Of a DNA stretch of 27,525 bases, positions 15,552-22,756 are shown in pieces. A model generated the notes under the pieces. That model was not told where the DNA came from. It did no database searches and saw only the letters and a program-made list of their open reading frames with translations. The position numbers and the translations under genes were made by a program. Origin of the DNA: Prevotella sp. UBA5379 (lineage in GTDB: Bacteria > Bacteroidota > Bacteroidia > Bacteroidales > Bacteroidaceae); assembly GCA_002409785.1 (NCBI GenBank), contig DHOX01000044.1, positions 28,605-56,129 of the forward strand, read 5' to 3'. How positions within the stretch are numbered: position 1 is the stretch's first letter; every line of letters starts with the position of its first letter.

Positions 15552-16614
15552 AATCCTGTTCATTGACCGAGATGGAACTCTTATTGAGGAACCGGAAGAT
15601 GAACAAATAGACTCCTTTGAAAAACTTAAATTCACAAAAGGTGTATTTAAAAACTTAGGTTTTATACGCTCACACCTGGATTTCAAGTTTGTCATGGTCA
15701 GCAATCAGGATGGTTTAGGTACGCCCTCCTTCCCGGAAGATACCTTCTGGCCTGTTCATCACTTTATCCTCCAGACCTTTGAAGGAGAAGGAATAACCTT
15801 CGATGACCAGCTCATAGACCGCCATTTCCCTGAAGAGCACTCTCCGATGAGAAAACCCGAGACGGGAATGCTCAAGAAATACCTGAATGATCCGGCTTAT
15901 AACATCCCAGACAGTTATGTTCTCGGTGACCGTGACAGCGACGCTCAACTGGCCCGGAATATCGGGTGTAGATCTTTGATTTTAGGCAAAGACGGGATGA
16001 CTTGGGATAAAATAGCAGAACTTCTGTTCGCAGGTGAGAGAATAGCAGAGGTGAAAAGAACGACGAAAGAAACGGACATCTACGTAAGATTGAATCTGGA
16101 TGGCACGGGGAAATGTGATATTTCCACTGGCATTGGTTTCTTCGACCACATGCTGGAACAAATTGGGAAACATGGCATGATGGACCTGACCATCCATACC
16201 AAAGGTGACCTGTACGTGGACGAGCATCATACCATAGAAGATACGGCTCTGGCACTGGGAGAATGCCTATTGAAAGCACTCGGGGACAAACGAGGAATAG
16301 AGCGGTACGGGTTCTGCCTGCCTATGGATGACTGCCTCTGCCAGGTAGCCTTGGATTTTGGAGGAAGGCCCTGGCTGGTATGGGATGCAGAATTCAAGAG
16401 GGAAAAGATTGGAGAAATGCCTACGGAAATGTTTATGCACTTTTTCAAAAGCCTGAGTGATACTGCCAAGATGAACCTGAATATCAAGGCTGAAGGAACG
16501 AATGAACATCATAAGATAGAAGGTATCTTCAAAGCATTAGCCCGAGCCTTGAAGATGGCTGTCCGGAGAGATATCTACCACTTCGAACTGCCAAGTTCTA
16601 AGGGAGTATTATAA
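15538..16614 (+). CDS. hisB: Bifunctional HisB: histidinol-phosphatase and imidazoleglycerol-phosphate dehydratase
   Basis: Carries out two steps of histidine synthesis. The N-terminal HAD phosphatase (about 1-165) shows FIDRDGT with Asp10 and Asp12, SNQDG, RKP (105-107) and GDRDSD. The C-terminal IGPD domain (about 170-358) shows FFDHML (201-206), DEHHTIED (228-235) and the second metal motif NEHHKIEG. Length, 358, is usual for the fusion. The zinc-binding loop of the E. coli phosphatase (C-x-H...C-x-C) reads D94, H96, S102 and M104 here, so three of four ligands are missing; I recall similar loss in other Bacteroidota. No other his gene is nearby. It overlaps the membrane-protein gene by 14 bases and is the last gene of the trmH operon. 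Confidence 0.96.
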   Translation: MKKTKILFIDRDGTLIEEPEDEQIDSFEKLKFTKGVFKNLGFIRSHLDFKFVMVSNQDGLGTPSFPEDTFWPVHHFILQTFEGEGITFDDQLIDRHFPEEHSPMRKPETGMLKKYLNDPAYNIPDSYVLGDRDSDAQLARNIGCRSLILGKDGMTWDKIAELLFAGERIAEVKRTTKETDIYVRLNLDGTGKCDISTGIGFFDHMLEQIGKHGMMDLTIHTKGDLYVDEHHTIEDTALALGECLLKALGDKRGIERYGFCLPMDDCLCQVALDFGGRPWLVWDAEFKREKIGEMPTEMFMHFFKSLSDTAKMNLNIKAEGTNEHHKIEGIFKALARALKMAVRRDIYHFELPSSKGVL

Positions 16615-16624
16615 TTTAATGGCA

Positions 16625-16686
16625 CTTACCTTATAGATCTGGACTTCTCCATGAATTTCAGATCCAGGGTAAGGATCGTTGTTTTT
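16625..16686 (+). terminator. Probable terminator of the trmH-hisB operon
   Basis: CTTACC (16625-16630) pairs with GGTAAG (16668-16673) and GATCTG (16636-16641) with CAGATC (16659-16664), separated by a 5x3 internal loop. T5 follows at 16682-16686. The hairpin lies between the convergent hisB and phosphopantetheinyl transferase genes. The imperfect stem and the nine-base gap to the T run make it a modest candidate. Confidence 0.4.
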
Positions 16687-17348
16687 CAGAATTGTATACC
16701 GGTATGGTCCACCTGAATATCAGGATCCGCATCCTTTCGTGGAGCCCCGGATACCAAAGTCAGCACATAATCTGAATTAACCTCAAGAAAAACCTTTATC
16801 TTCCATTGGGACTTCAAATTGTCCACGATACAAAATCTATCCTGTATCAGAAAAGGCTCCAGGCGCATTTCTTTATATCCAAGATTAGCCTCAGAATCAT
16901 ATTTATAAACCGCCTCCTTAGCACACCAGTGGATGAGCAGATGTGTCAAATCCAAAGCCATCTCATCACTACGGAGAAAGCGGGAGGCAACTCTTGTCAC
17001 ACGATCACTGAAATATTCAATGTCTACCCCTACAGGATATTTTTTAGAAAGAGCTACAACAGCATATCCCACAGTATGACTAATGCTGATATTCCATCCT
17101 GCCAAAAGCGGTTGTCCTGTCAGGGAATGCCGGATATTCATACCTGCTTCCGGGGACATCTCATGAACTAAAGCATGCACCGCCAAAAACTCCAACTGCC
17201 TATGCTCGCTGTGATAACGGGCTGACAACCTTTTCCGAAAAGGTCGCAGACAAGGATAAATATGATAAAAATCAGCAATGGTTTCCTGAATCTTCCATAA
17301 ACCTATCTGGGTATCCGGATTACAAAATTGTATTCCTAAAAGAGCCAT
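16686..17348 (-). CDS. 4'-phosphopantetheinyl transferase superfamily protein
   Basis: A 220-residue Sfp-type enzyme that moves phosphopantetheine from coenzyme A to a conserved serine of a carrier protein. Motifs seen are NISISHT (87-93), GVDIEYF (107-113) with the metal-binding Asp109, and WCAKEAVYK (141-149) with Lys144, Glu145 and Lys149. The length fits the stand-alone Sfp/AcpT class rather than the ~120-residue AcpS. Its carrier is unknown; the fatty-acid ACP is plausible if no acpS exists. The ATG at 17348 follows directly on the TAG stop of gldE (TAGATG), so translation is coupled. It is the last gene of the ssb-gldE unit. Confidence 0.9.
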   Translation of the reverse strand: MALLGIQFCNPDTQIGLWKIQETIADFYHIYPCLRPFRKRLSARYHSEHRQLEFLAVHALVHEMSPEAGMNIRHSLTGQPLLAGWNISISHTVGYAVVALSKKYPVGVDIEYFSDRVTRVASRFLRSDEMALDLTHLLIHWCAKEAVYKYDSEANLGYKEMRLEPFLIQDRFCIVDNLKSQWKIKVFLEVNSDYVLTLVSGAPRKDADPDIQVDHTGIQF

Positions 17349-18689
17349 CTACTCTCCTTCTTCCCTATTATCCTTCGCTTCAGGAAGCACCGTAACTTTT
17401 ACCTCACTGATACGACGTTCCTCAATGGCCATAACTTCAAAGATATAATTTCTGTAAGTGATGACTTCATGAAGTTCAGGGAAGTCACCCTTGATTTCCA
17501 AAAGCAGTCCGGCAAGAGAATCTGCATCACCGGCGACTTCATCAAATTCATCATCAGCGAGGTTCAGAATCTTACAGACATCGCTCAGCAAGGTTTTTCC
17601 TTCAAAAATATAAACATGATCATCTATCTTGCGATAGACTTTCTCTTCCTCATCATATTCATCATTGATCTCCCCAACGATCTCTTCCAGAATATCATCC
17701 AGAGTGACCAGTCCGCTGGTTCCCCCATATTCATCCACAACAATGGCCATGTGCACCCGGTTATCCTGAAAATCCCTAAGTAAATCATCTATAGGTTTTG
17801 TCTCCGGAACGAAATACGGTGGACGGATCAAACTCTGCCATCTAAAATTTGAAGGCTTGGACAGATAAGGCAAAAGATCTTTGATGTAAAGAATGCCCCT
17901 GACATTATCCGTATTCACCTGATAAACAGGAACACGGCTATAATTATTTTCCACGATGAATTTCAAGACTTCAGAATAAGTACTCCTCATATCCAGAAAC
18001 ACAATATCCTGACGCGTCGTCATCACTTCCTTGGCAGTCTCATCCCCAAAACGAATGATCCCCTGTAGCATACTCTGCTCATTCTTGATATCATTTTTAT
18101 CAGTAAGTTCAAGGGCCTGTTGTAAATCGTCTACACTCAGTTGGCGGTTTTCTTTTGGAACAGCTTTCTCAGCTATTGAGCCGCTCTTGACCAACAAACT
18201 CTCAAGAGGCCAGAACAACTTTCTCAGAAAGACTATTCCTCCCACGGCTTTCCTGCAAAAATGAAGTGGATTCTGCCGGCTATATAATTTCGGCATAATC
18301 TCCCCGAAAAGGAGAAGAAGAAATGTGAGAAGCACCGTAATGCAGACAAACTGAAGCCAGATGACTTTAAAGTGAACCCAGGAAGTGAGAATATAGTTAC
18401 TGAGCATAATAACCATCACATTGACAAAATCATTGGCAATAAGAATGGCTGCAAGAGTACGTTCAGAATCATCACGGAGTTTCTGAATCCATCGGTCTTT
18501 CATGCTTTTTTCCGGATCCAGGTCATCAAGATCTTCCGGAGAAAGGCTGAAAAAGGCTATCTCTGATCCACTGGCAAATCCTGAAAAGAGAAGAAGAACA
18601 ACGGTTAAAACAGCCGCTGCCACCATGCCCATCGTGATAGGCTTGAAGCTTACCAACGTACTAATCTGACATGTAAATGCTGCGAACAA
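17349..18689 (-). CDS. gldE: GldE-like CNNM/CBS/CorC-domain membrane protein
   Basis: A 446-residue protein with an N-terminal CNNM (DUF21) membrane domain (about 20-190; start of the core GFASGSEIAFFSLSPEDL), a CBS pair (about 205-330; TTRQDIVFLDM, NYSRVPVYQ, MAIVVDEYGGTSGLVTLDDI) and a C-terminal CorC_HlyC domain (about 350-435, FEGKTLLSDV and GLLLEIKGDFPE). In gliding Bacteroidota GldE supports motility together with GldD. In non-gliding relatives its role is open, and CorC relatives are linked to Mg/Co handling. The start is TTG 18689: it keeps the short segment before TM1 (VSFKPITMGM), matching the homologue pattern I recall. ATG at residue 20 is the alternative. It lies 19 bases after ssb. 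Confidence 0.92.
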   Translation of the reverse strand: MFAAFTCQISTLVSFKPITMGMVAAAVLTVVLLLFSGFASGSEIAFFSLSPEDLDDLDPEKSMKDRWIQKLRDDSERTLAAILIANDFVNVMVIMLSNYILTSWVHFKVIWLQFVCITVLLTFLLLLFGEIMPKLYSRQNPLHFCRKAVGGIVFLRKLFWPLESLLVKSGSIAEKAVPKENRQLSVDDLQQALELTDKNDIKNEQSMLQGIIRFGDETAKEVMTTRQDIVFLDMRSTYSEVLKFIVENNYSRVPVYQVNTDNVRGILYIKDLLPYLSKPSNFRWQSLIRPPYFVPETKPIDDLLRDFQDNRVHMAIVVDEYGGTSGLVTLDDILEEIVGEINDEYDEEEKVYRKIDDHVYIFEGKTLLSDVCKILNLADDEFDEVAGDADSLAGLLLEIKGDFPELHEVITYRNYIFEVMAIEERRISEVKVTVLPEAKDNREEGE

Positions 18690-18708
18690 ATCCGTAAAAC
18701 TTTAATAA

Positions 18709-19152
18709 CTAAAATGGTAACGAACCCTTCTCTACTTCTCTATCTGTTGAAGATTGAGATTGAGAAGGATCAAGCTGGCCAGCATCAGAAGATTTCACAT
18801 CCGGGTGTGAAGGCTCCATCTTGTCACGTGGAGAAAGCATTTCCATATTCTCAACGAGAATCTCCGTCACAGAATGACGGCGTCCCTGCTTATCATCATA
18901 AGAACGATAACGGATCCGCCCTTCAACATAAAGTTTATCCCCTTTATGCACATATTTCTCGACAACCTTCGCTAAGCCGCGGTTAAAAACCAGATGATGC
19001 CAATCTGTATGATCCGGAACCTGAGTGCCATTCTGAAGCGTATAGCCACGCTCGGTGGTAGCAAGGCTCACCTGCGCGACAGCCTGGTCACGATCATAAT
19101 ATCTGACTTCAGGATCCATTCCGACATTTCCTATTAACATAACCTTATTCAT
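18709..19152 (-). CDS. ssb: Single-stranded DNA-binding protein
   Basis: A 147-residue SSB that coats single-stranded DNA during replication, repair and recombination. The OB-fold occupies about 1-105: NKVMLIGNVGMDPEVRYYDRD, then TDWHHLVFNRGLAKVVEKYVHKGDKLYVEGRI split across the core, and SVTEILVENMEML. A disordered Ser/Gln/Asp-rich tail (about 112-140) follows, ending EKGSLPF, a variant of the acidic DDDIPF tip that recruits partner proteins. Here the tip is less acidic than in E. coli. ATG 19152 is 9 bases after the upstream unknown gene's stop, and gldE follows within 19 bases. Confidence 0.97.
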   Translation of the reverse strand: MNKVMLIGNVGMDPEVRYYDRDQAVAQVSLATTERGYTLQNGTQVPDHTDWHHLVFNRGLAKVVEKYVHKGDKLYVEGRIRYRSYDDKQGRRHSVTEILVENMEMLSPRDKMEPSHPDVKSSDAGQLDPSQSQSSTDREVEKGSLPF

Positions 19153-19161
19153 AGGCTCACC

Positions 19162-19719
19162 TTATTTCCACATTCCCAAATATTTAAACTGGAAATTTTT
19201 CCCCTTAGCAGAAGGAAACTGACTACGGCTGTCTACACGGGCACGAAGGTGTTCAACAATACGATTATAACAATCCTGACCAGAGACAGCCTTGACATCA
19301 GCCACAAAATGCGTATCCCGATATTCATGCTTCCCCGTTGCCGGGATCATTACTACGCGTTTAAAATCCAGAGAACCTTCATACCATCCCTGATGCTCTA
19401 CCGTAAGCCGTGTCATGGCAGTAGCTGCCAGGTCATGCCGCTCAGCTGCAGGGGACACTCCGCTCACGTTCGGATGCACAGCTTTTTTTTCCTTGAAATC
19501 CAGCATCGTCGCCGCAGTTGTCTTAATGATAATAAAGTAAACCCGCGGACGGACTTTATAGCGTTTTGGATACATCACGTCACTAGCAACATAATCCCGG
19601 ATGTCCTCAACCAGAGTTTCATCCAGACTTATTTCAGGTATACTACGCAAGAAATCAATGGCTTCATCGACATTAGAAACTAATGTCTCTTTATCAAAAT
19701 ATCTAAGATATAAATTCAT
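19162..19719 (-). CDS. Conserved-looking hypothetical protein between tRNA cluster and ssb
   Basis: A 185-residue soluble protein without signal peptide or membrane segment. It starts with an acidic helical part (MNLYLRYFDKETLVSNVDEA, residues 1-20, continuing to about 50), then a probable beta-rich part (RVYFIIIKT, KRVVMIPATG, THFVADVKAV) and a basic C-terminus. I do not recognise the family. ATG 19719 is chosen over the first possible start at 19758, because the latter would lie inside the tRNA-Gly gene. The gap to the tRNA is only 31 bases, with no promoter box, so its message probably comes from the tRNA transcript. In several Bacteroidota I recall mutY in this position before ssb-gldE. 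This protein has no MutY motif. Confidence 0.72.
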   Translation of the reverse strand: MNLYLRYFDKETLVSNVDEAIDFLRSIPEISLDETLVEDIRDYVASDVMYPKRYKVRPRVYFIIIKTTAATMLDFKEKKAVHPNVSGVSPAAERHDLAATAMTRLTVEHQGWYEGSLDFKRVVMIPATGKHEYRDTHFVADVKAVSGQDCYNRIVEHLRARVDSRSQFPSAKGKNFQFKYLGMWK

Positions 19720-19750
19720 GAAAATGTATGTTTCCCTTAAATAAAAAAAG

Positions 19751-19823
19751 AGCGGCAAACGGGACTCGGACCCGCGACCTCGACCTTGGCAAGGTCGCGC
19801 TCTACCAACTGAGCTATTGCCGC
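19751..19823 (-). tRNA. tRNA-Gly (anticodon GCC), copy 2
   Basis: On the minus strand the acceptor GCGGCAA pairs with TTGCCGC. The anticodon stem is CGACC/GGTCG around loop TTGCCAA (GCC), and the T arm contains GGTCCGAGTCC. The discriminator is U; CCA is not encoded. It is identical over 73 bases to the copy at 20072-20144. A T7 run (minus strand of 19743-19749) follows just after its 3' end. Confidence 0.97.
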
Positions 19824-19840
19824 AAAATCAAAAATAATTG

Positions 19841-19924
19841 TGAAGAGGAGGAGACTCGAACTCCCACGAAATAATTTTCACTACCCCCTCAAAGTAGCGC
19901 GTCTACCAATTCCGCCACCTCTCC
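19841..19924 (-). tRNA. tRNA-Leu (anticodon GAG)
   Basis: On the minus strand the acceptor GGAGAGG pairs with CCTCTTC, including one G-U. The D arm is GGCGGAATTGGTAGACGC. The anticodon stem CTACT/GGTAG encloses TTGAGGG (anticodon GAG). A long class II variable arm and A discriminator fit leucine; CCA is not encoded. Total length is 84 bases. Confidence 0.95.
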
Positions 19925-19934
19925 AACAATAAAT

Positions 19935-20068
19935 CATTCTGAATAGATTAGTGCCCAGAACAGGACTCGAACCTGCACGTCGTAAAACACACGCACCTGA
20001 AACGTGCGCGTCTACCAATTCCGCCACCTGGGCTTTTAAAGGTCAGACCCTTTTATCTATTCAGAATG
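19935..20068. repeat. 14-bp perfect inverted repeat enclosing tRNA-Leu(CAG)
   Basis: CATTCTGAATAGAT (19935-19948) and ATCTATTCAGAATG (20055-20068) are exact reverse complements on each side of tRNA-Leu(CAG) (19952-20033). In the precursor RNA they would pair into a 14-bp stem whose loop is the tRNA, like the processing stalks around rRNA genes. A role for RNase III or a similar enzyme is inference. Confidence 0.6.
19952..20033 (-). tRNA. tRNA-Leu (anticodon CAG)
   Basis: On the minus strand the acceptor GCCCAGG pairs with TCTGGGC, one G-U. The D arm is GGCGGAATTGGTAGACGC, shared with the other leucine tRNA. The anticodon stem CACGT/GCGTG encloses TTCAGGT (CAG). It has a class II variable arm, the T arm is GCAGGTTCGAGTCCTGT, and the discriminator is A. 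Total length is 82 bases; CCA is not encoded. Confidence 0.95.
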
Positions 20069-20071
20069 TTG

Positions 20072-20144
20072 AGCGGCAAACGGGACTCGGACCCGCGACC
20101 TCGACCTTGGCAAGGTCGCGCTCTACCAACTGAGCTATTGCCGC
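20072..20144 (-). tRNA. tRNA-Gly (anticodon GCC), copy 1
   Basis: First gene of the minus-strand tRNA cluster and identical over its 73 bases to the copy at 19751-19823. The anticodon loop is TTGCCAA and the acceptor GCGGCAA/TTGCCGC, with U discriminator. It begins about 38 bases after the -7 element of the cluster promoter. Confidence 0.97.
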
Positions 20145-20182
20145 CTTTCCCCCTTATAGGGACATTTCTCCAAATGCGATTG

Positions 20183-20213
20183 CAAAGGTAATAGTTTTTT
20201 TCCAACCTGACAA
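20183..20213 (-). promoter_or_regulatory. Promoter of the tRNA cluster (minus strand)
   Basis: On the minus strand TTG (20213-20211, in ATTTG), a 20-base spacer and TACCTTTG (20190-20183) make a consensus promoter. The -7 box is identical to that of tRNA-Cys and of tamL. It probably also drives the downstream unknown gene, ssb, gldE and the phosphopantetheinyl transferase gene, since I see no other promoter between. Confidence 0.82.
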
Positions 20214-20291
20214 ATTTTTCGTGTCTTTTTTTAGAAATAGACAAAACCAGATCTGGGCGGCAGTACAGATGTATAGTTGTACAAACGATTG

Positions 20292-21467
20292 TCAATCCAT
20301 ACGATCCTTATAATCATCATAACCGAAACGGCGAAGTATTTCTAACTCACCATCGGAATGCAGCAAGGCAATAGAAGGATGGCTGATACCATTGAACATG
20401 TTGGTCTTTACCATGGTATAATGGATCATATCTTCAAAGATGATGTTTTCTCCAATCTGCAATTCATGTTTAAATTTCCAACTTCCCATAAAATCTCCAC
20501 TCAGACAGGAATTGCCACCCAAACGATAAATATGTGCCTCTGAAGGAGCTTTCGCCTTGGCCAGAGATAATTTCTCCGCCCCTCGTATATCAGGCTTATA
20601 CGGCATCTCCAGACAGTCTGGCATGTGACAAGTAAAACTCACATTAAGAATAGCCGTTCTAATCCCGTTATTCTCAACAACATCAACCACTTGGGCTATT
20701 AAGGGGCCGGTATGCCAGGCAAAAGCACTGCCCGGCTCCATAATTATCTTCAGATCTGGATGACGATAATGAAAAGCTTTCAAAAGATGGATCAACAGAA
20801 GAGTGTCGTATTTTTTATGAGTCACCAGATGCCCTCCACCGAAATTAATCCATTCCAACTGAGGAAACCATTTGCCAAATTTATCTTCAATATGAGCAAG
20901 GGTCCGCTGAAAAGTATCAGCACTACTCTCACAATGACAATGCACATGAAAACCTTTAATATCCGAAGGTAACTGATCCGGTAGTTGTCCAGCCAGAATT
21001 CCAAACCTTGATCCTGGAGCACAAGGATTATACAAGGCCGTTTTAATCTCTGAATACTCGGGGTTGACCCGGATGCCAATGCTAACCCGAGGATTCGCAC
21101 GGGAGACCCGTTCATGATAACGGGCATACTGTGACCAGGAATTGAAAACCAAATGACTCGAATAGCCTGCAATCTCGTCTATCATCTCTTCAGTATAGGC
21201 CGGTGTATAGGTATGAACCGGGCAACCAAATTCCTCGAAAGCTAGACGAGCTTCGTTTAAAGAACTGGCAGTAGTGGCCGGAATATATTCCCGGAAAATA
21301 GGGAATGTTTTCCATAGGGCATAAGCCTTCAAGGCCAAAATAATTTCTACATCTGCCGAGTCAGCTATCGAATGGATCAACTGCAAATTCCGCCTTAGAA
21401 GGTTCTCTTCAAGAATATACATCGGTTCATGAACTTCCTGAAAAGTTTTTGAATTCACTTTCATCAT
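20292..21467 (-). CDS. nspC: Carboxynorspermidine/carboxyspermidine decarboxylase
   Basis: A 391-residue PLP enzyme of the alanine-racemase/DAP-decarboxylase fold. It removes CO2 from carboxy(nor)spermidine, the last step of the aspartate-semialdehyde route to spermidine or norspermidine; human-gut Bacteroides use it for spermidine. Motifs seen are Lys47 in LALKAYALW (Schiff base), IGIRVNPEYSEI, SRFGI, FHVHCHCES, NFGGGH, MEPGSAF (glycine-rich and phosphate-binding parts) and GGNSCLSGDFMG with catalytic Cys321. The partner dehydrogenase is not in the window. Start is ATG 21467 or the adjacent ATG 21464. It is transcribed alone, divergently from prs. Confidence 0.95.
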   Translation of the reverse strand: MMKVNSKTFQEVHEPMYILEENLLRRNLQLIHSIADSADVEIILALKAYALWKTFPIFREYIPATTASSLNEARLAFEEFGCPVHTYTPAYTEEMIDEIAGYSSHLVFNSWSQYARYHERVSRANPRVSIGIRVNPEYSEIKTALYNPCAPGSRFGILAGQLPDQLPSDIKGFHVHCHCESSADTFQRTLAHIEDKFGKWFPQLEWINFGGGHLVTHKKYDTLLLIHLLKAFHYRHPDLKIIMEPGSAFAWHTGPLIAQVVDVVENNGIRTAILNVSFTCHMPDCLEMPYKPDIRGAEKLSLAKAKAPSEAHIYRLGGNSCLSGDFMGSWKFKHELQIGENIIFEDMIHYTMVKTNMFNGISHPSIALLHSDGELEILRRFGYDDYKDRMD

Positions 21468-21489
21468 TGTCTTATCTTGATTTTTCGCA

Positions 21490-21522
21490 CAAAGTTAATT
21501 TTTTATTTCGGATATTTTGCAA
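21490..21522 (-). promoter_or_regulatory. Promoter of nspC (minus strand)
   Basis: On the minus strand TAACTTTG (21497-21490) fits TAnnTTTG and lies 22 bases before the nspC ATG. A TTG at 21522-21520 is 22 bases upstream, slightly far. It abuts the -33 TTG of prs, the two making TTGCAA. Confidence 0.65.
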
Positions 21523-21548
21523 TTTCTGATAGAAAATAGTTACTTTTG
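21517..21548 (+). promoter_or_regulatory. Promoter of prs
   Basis: TTG (21517-21519), a 21-base spacer and TACTTTTG (21541-21548) followed by CATCC. Transcription should begin near 21554, about 160 bases before the prs ATG. Confidence 0.72.
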
Positions 21549-21553
21549 CATCC

Positions 21554-21716
21554 GATTAGATCGTCCAATGATAAAGTGAGAGTTTGATTACAACAGTTAT
21601 CCTGCATTCCGTCAGCATCAATTTTTTCTTACAAAACGAGAGGACATTGCCAAACGGGCAGACCATAACTGAAGAAGTTGAAGATAAACCAATATTTCAA
21701 ACATAAACTTATAGTA
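21554..21716 (+). other. Long 5' leader of prs
   Basis: About 160 transcribed but untranslated bases, long for this window, where leaders are mostly 10-85 bases. I see only weak hairpins, such as TGCC-AAACG-GGCA at 21648-21660, and no T run or known riboswitch core. A TTG at 21678 opens an in-frame extension of 13 residues (MKINQYFKHKLIV) that is not part of known Prs N-termini. Confidence 0.4.
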
Positions 21717-22655
21717 ATGAGCGAAAAAAACTCTTTTTTGGTATTTTCTGGTACAAACACAAGGTATTTAGCAGAAAAAATCTGCGCAAGTTTAGGTGTC
21801 CCTTTAGGCAAATTACAAGTTACACGGTTCTCTGACGGTGAATTTGCCGTCTCCTATGAAGAGTCTATCCGGGGGCGTGACGTGTTCCTGGTACAAAGTA
21901 CATTCCCTAATTCGGACAATCTCATGGAACTGCTCTTGATGATTGATGCCGCCAAACGCGCCTCTGCAAGAAACATCATTGCAGTCATCCCTTATTTCGG
22001 TTGGGCACGTCAGGATCGCAAGGACAAACCCAGAGTAAGCATTGGCGCCAAACTGGTTGCCGACTTACTCAGTGTAGCCGGCATTGACCGTCTGATCACA
22101 ATGGACCTTCATGCAGATCAGATCCAGGGCTTCTTCAACGTTCCCGTAGATCATCTTTATGCTTCTGCCGTTTTATTGCCTTATGTTCAGTCCTTGCACA
22201 TCAAGGATCTAGTCATCGCTTCACCAGATGTCGGTGGATCAAAACGTGCCAACACCTACGCCAAATATTTAGGCTGTCCCCTGGTTCTTTGCAACAAGAC
22301 CCGGGATCGTGCAAATGTTGTGGGAAGCATGCAGATTATCGGTGATGTAAGGGGGAAGAATGTCGTGATCATCGATGACATGGTAGACACTGCCGGCACA
22401 ATTACCAAAGCTGCGGATATTATGAAACAGGCAGGAGCCAAAAGTGTCAGGGCATGCGCATCACATTGTGTCATGAGTGGTCCCGCATCTGAAAGAGTTC
22501 AAAACTCGGCTCTGGAAGAAATCGTATTCACCGATTCTATCCCTTATTCTAACCGTTGTGCAAAAGTCAAACAGATTTCAGTTGCAGCCATGTTTGCTGA
22601 AACTATCCGACGGGTAGAAGCTAACGAAAGTATTTCATCACAGTATTTAGTATGA
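21717..22655 (+). CDS. prs: Ribose-phosphate pyrophosphokinase (PRPP synthetase)
   Basis: Makes PRPP from ribose 5-phosphate and ATP, for purine, pyrimidine, histidine, tryptophan and NAD synthesis, and so also feeds the hisB pathway upstream in this window. The 312-residue class I form has the N-terminal FSGTNTRYLAEKI, RFSDGEF (37-43), the ATP-loop YFGWARQDRKD (93-103), MDLHADQIQGFF (129-140), and the PRPP-binding loop VIIDDMVDTAGTI (217-229). ATG 21717 is chosen because it gives the normal start (MSEKNSFLVFSG); the longer TTG reading has no homologous pattern. It is monocistronic, with its own promoter and terminator. Confidence 0.98.
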   Translation: MSEKNSFLVFSGTNTRYLAEKICASLGVPLGKLQVTRFSDGEFAVSYEESIRGRDVFLVQSTFPNSDNLMELLLMIDAAKRASARNIIAVIPYFGWARQDRKDKPRVSIGAKLVADLLSVAGIDRLITMDLHADQIQGFFNVPVDHLYASAVLLPYVQSLHIKDLVIASPDVGGSKRANTYAKYLGCPLVLCNKTRDRANVVGSMQIIGDVRGKNVVIIDDMVDTAGTITKAADIMKQAGAKSVRACASHCVMSGPASERVQNSALEEIVFTDSIPYSNRCAKVKQISVAAMFAETIRRVEANESISSQYLV

Positions 22656-22675
22656 TATTCCTTTTCGTATAAAGG

Positions 22676-22714
22676 AAGAAGGGCGTCCGAAAATATTCAG
22701 ACGCCCTTCTTTTA
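22676..22714 (+). terminator. Intrinsic terminator of prs
   Basis: AAGAAGGGCGTC (22676-22687) pairs perfectly with GACGCCCTTCTT (22700-22711) around a 12-base loop, followed by TTTAT. It lies 20 bases after the prs stop. The minus-strand glgP ends at 22757, so the same hairpin could also stop that transcript, though its T run on that side is weaker. Confidence 0.9.
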
Positions 22715-22756
22715 TTCCTCCACAGCTGACCATAGGCCGCTATGTCTCCAAGTCTT

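Noticed and set aside
19951..20133. 60-codon plus-strand ORF across the tRNA cluster
   Set aside because: It is the reverse complement of tRNA-Leu(CAG) and tRNA-Gly, a well-known source of false proteins (TGLEPARRK-like).
19751..20144. tRNA cluster as an integration site of a mobile element
   Set aside because: The repeated 73-base unit is simply two complete tRNA-Gly genes. No integrase, direct att repeat beyond the tRNAs or foreign cargo is nearby.
20053..20295. 80-codon minus-strand ORF before nspC
   Set aside because: Runs through the tRNA promoter and tRNA-Gly itself; the GGNSSVGRARPCQGRGRGSE-type sequence is translated tRNA.
21554..21716. PRPP riboswitch in the prs leader
   Set aside because: No ykkC-like conserved core or terminator/antiterminator pair could be recognised by eye; only weak 4-bp hairpins.
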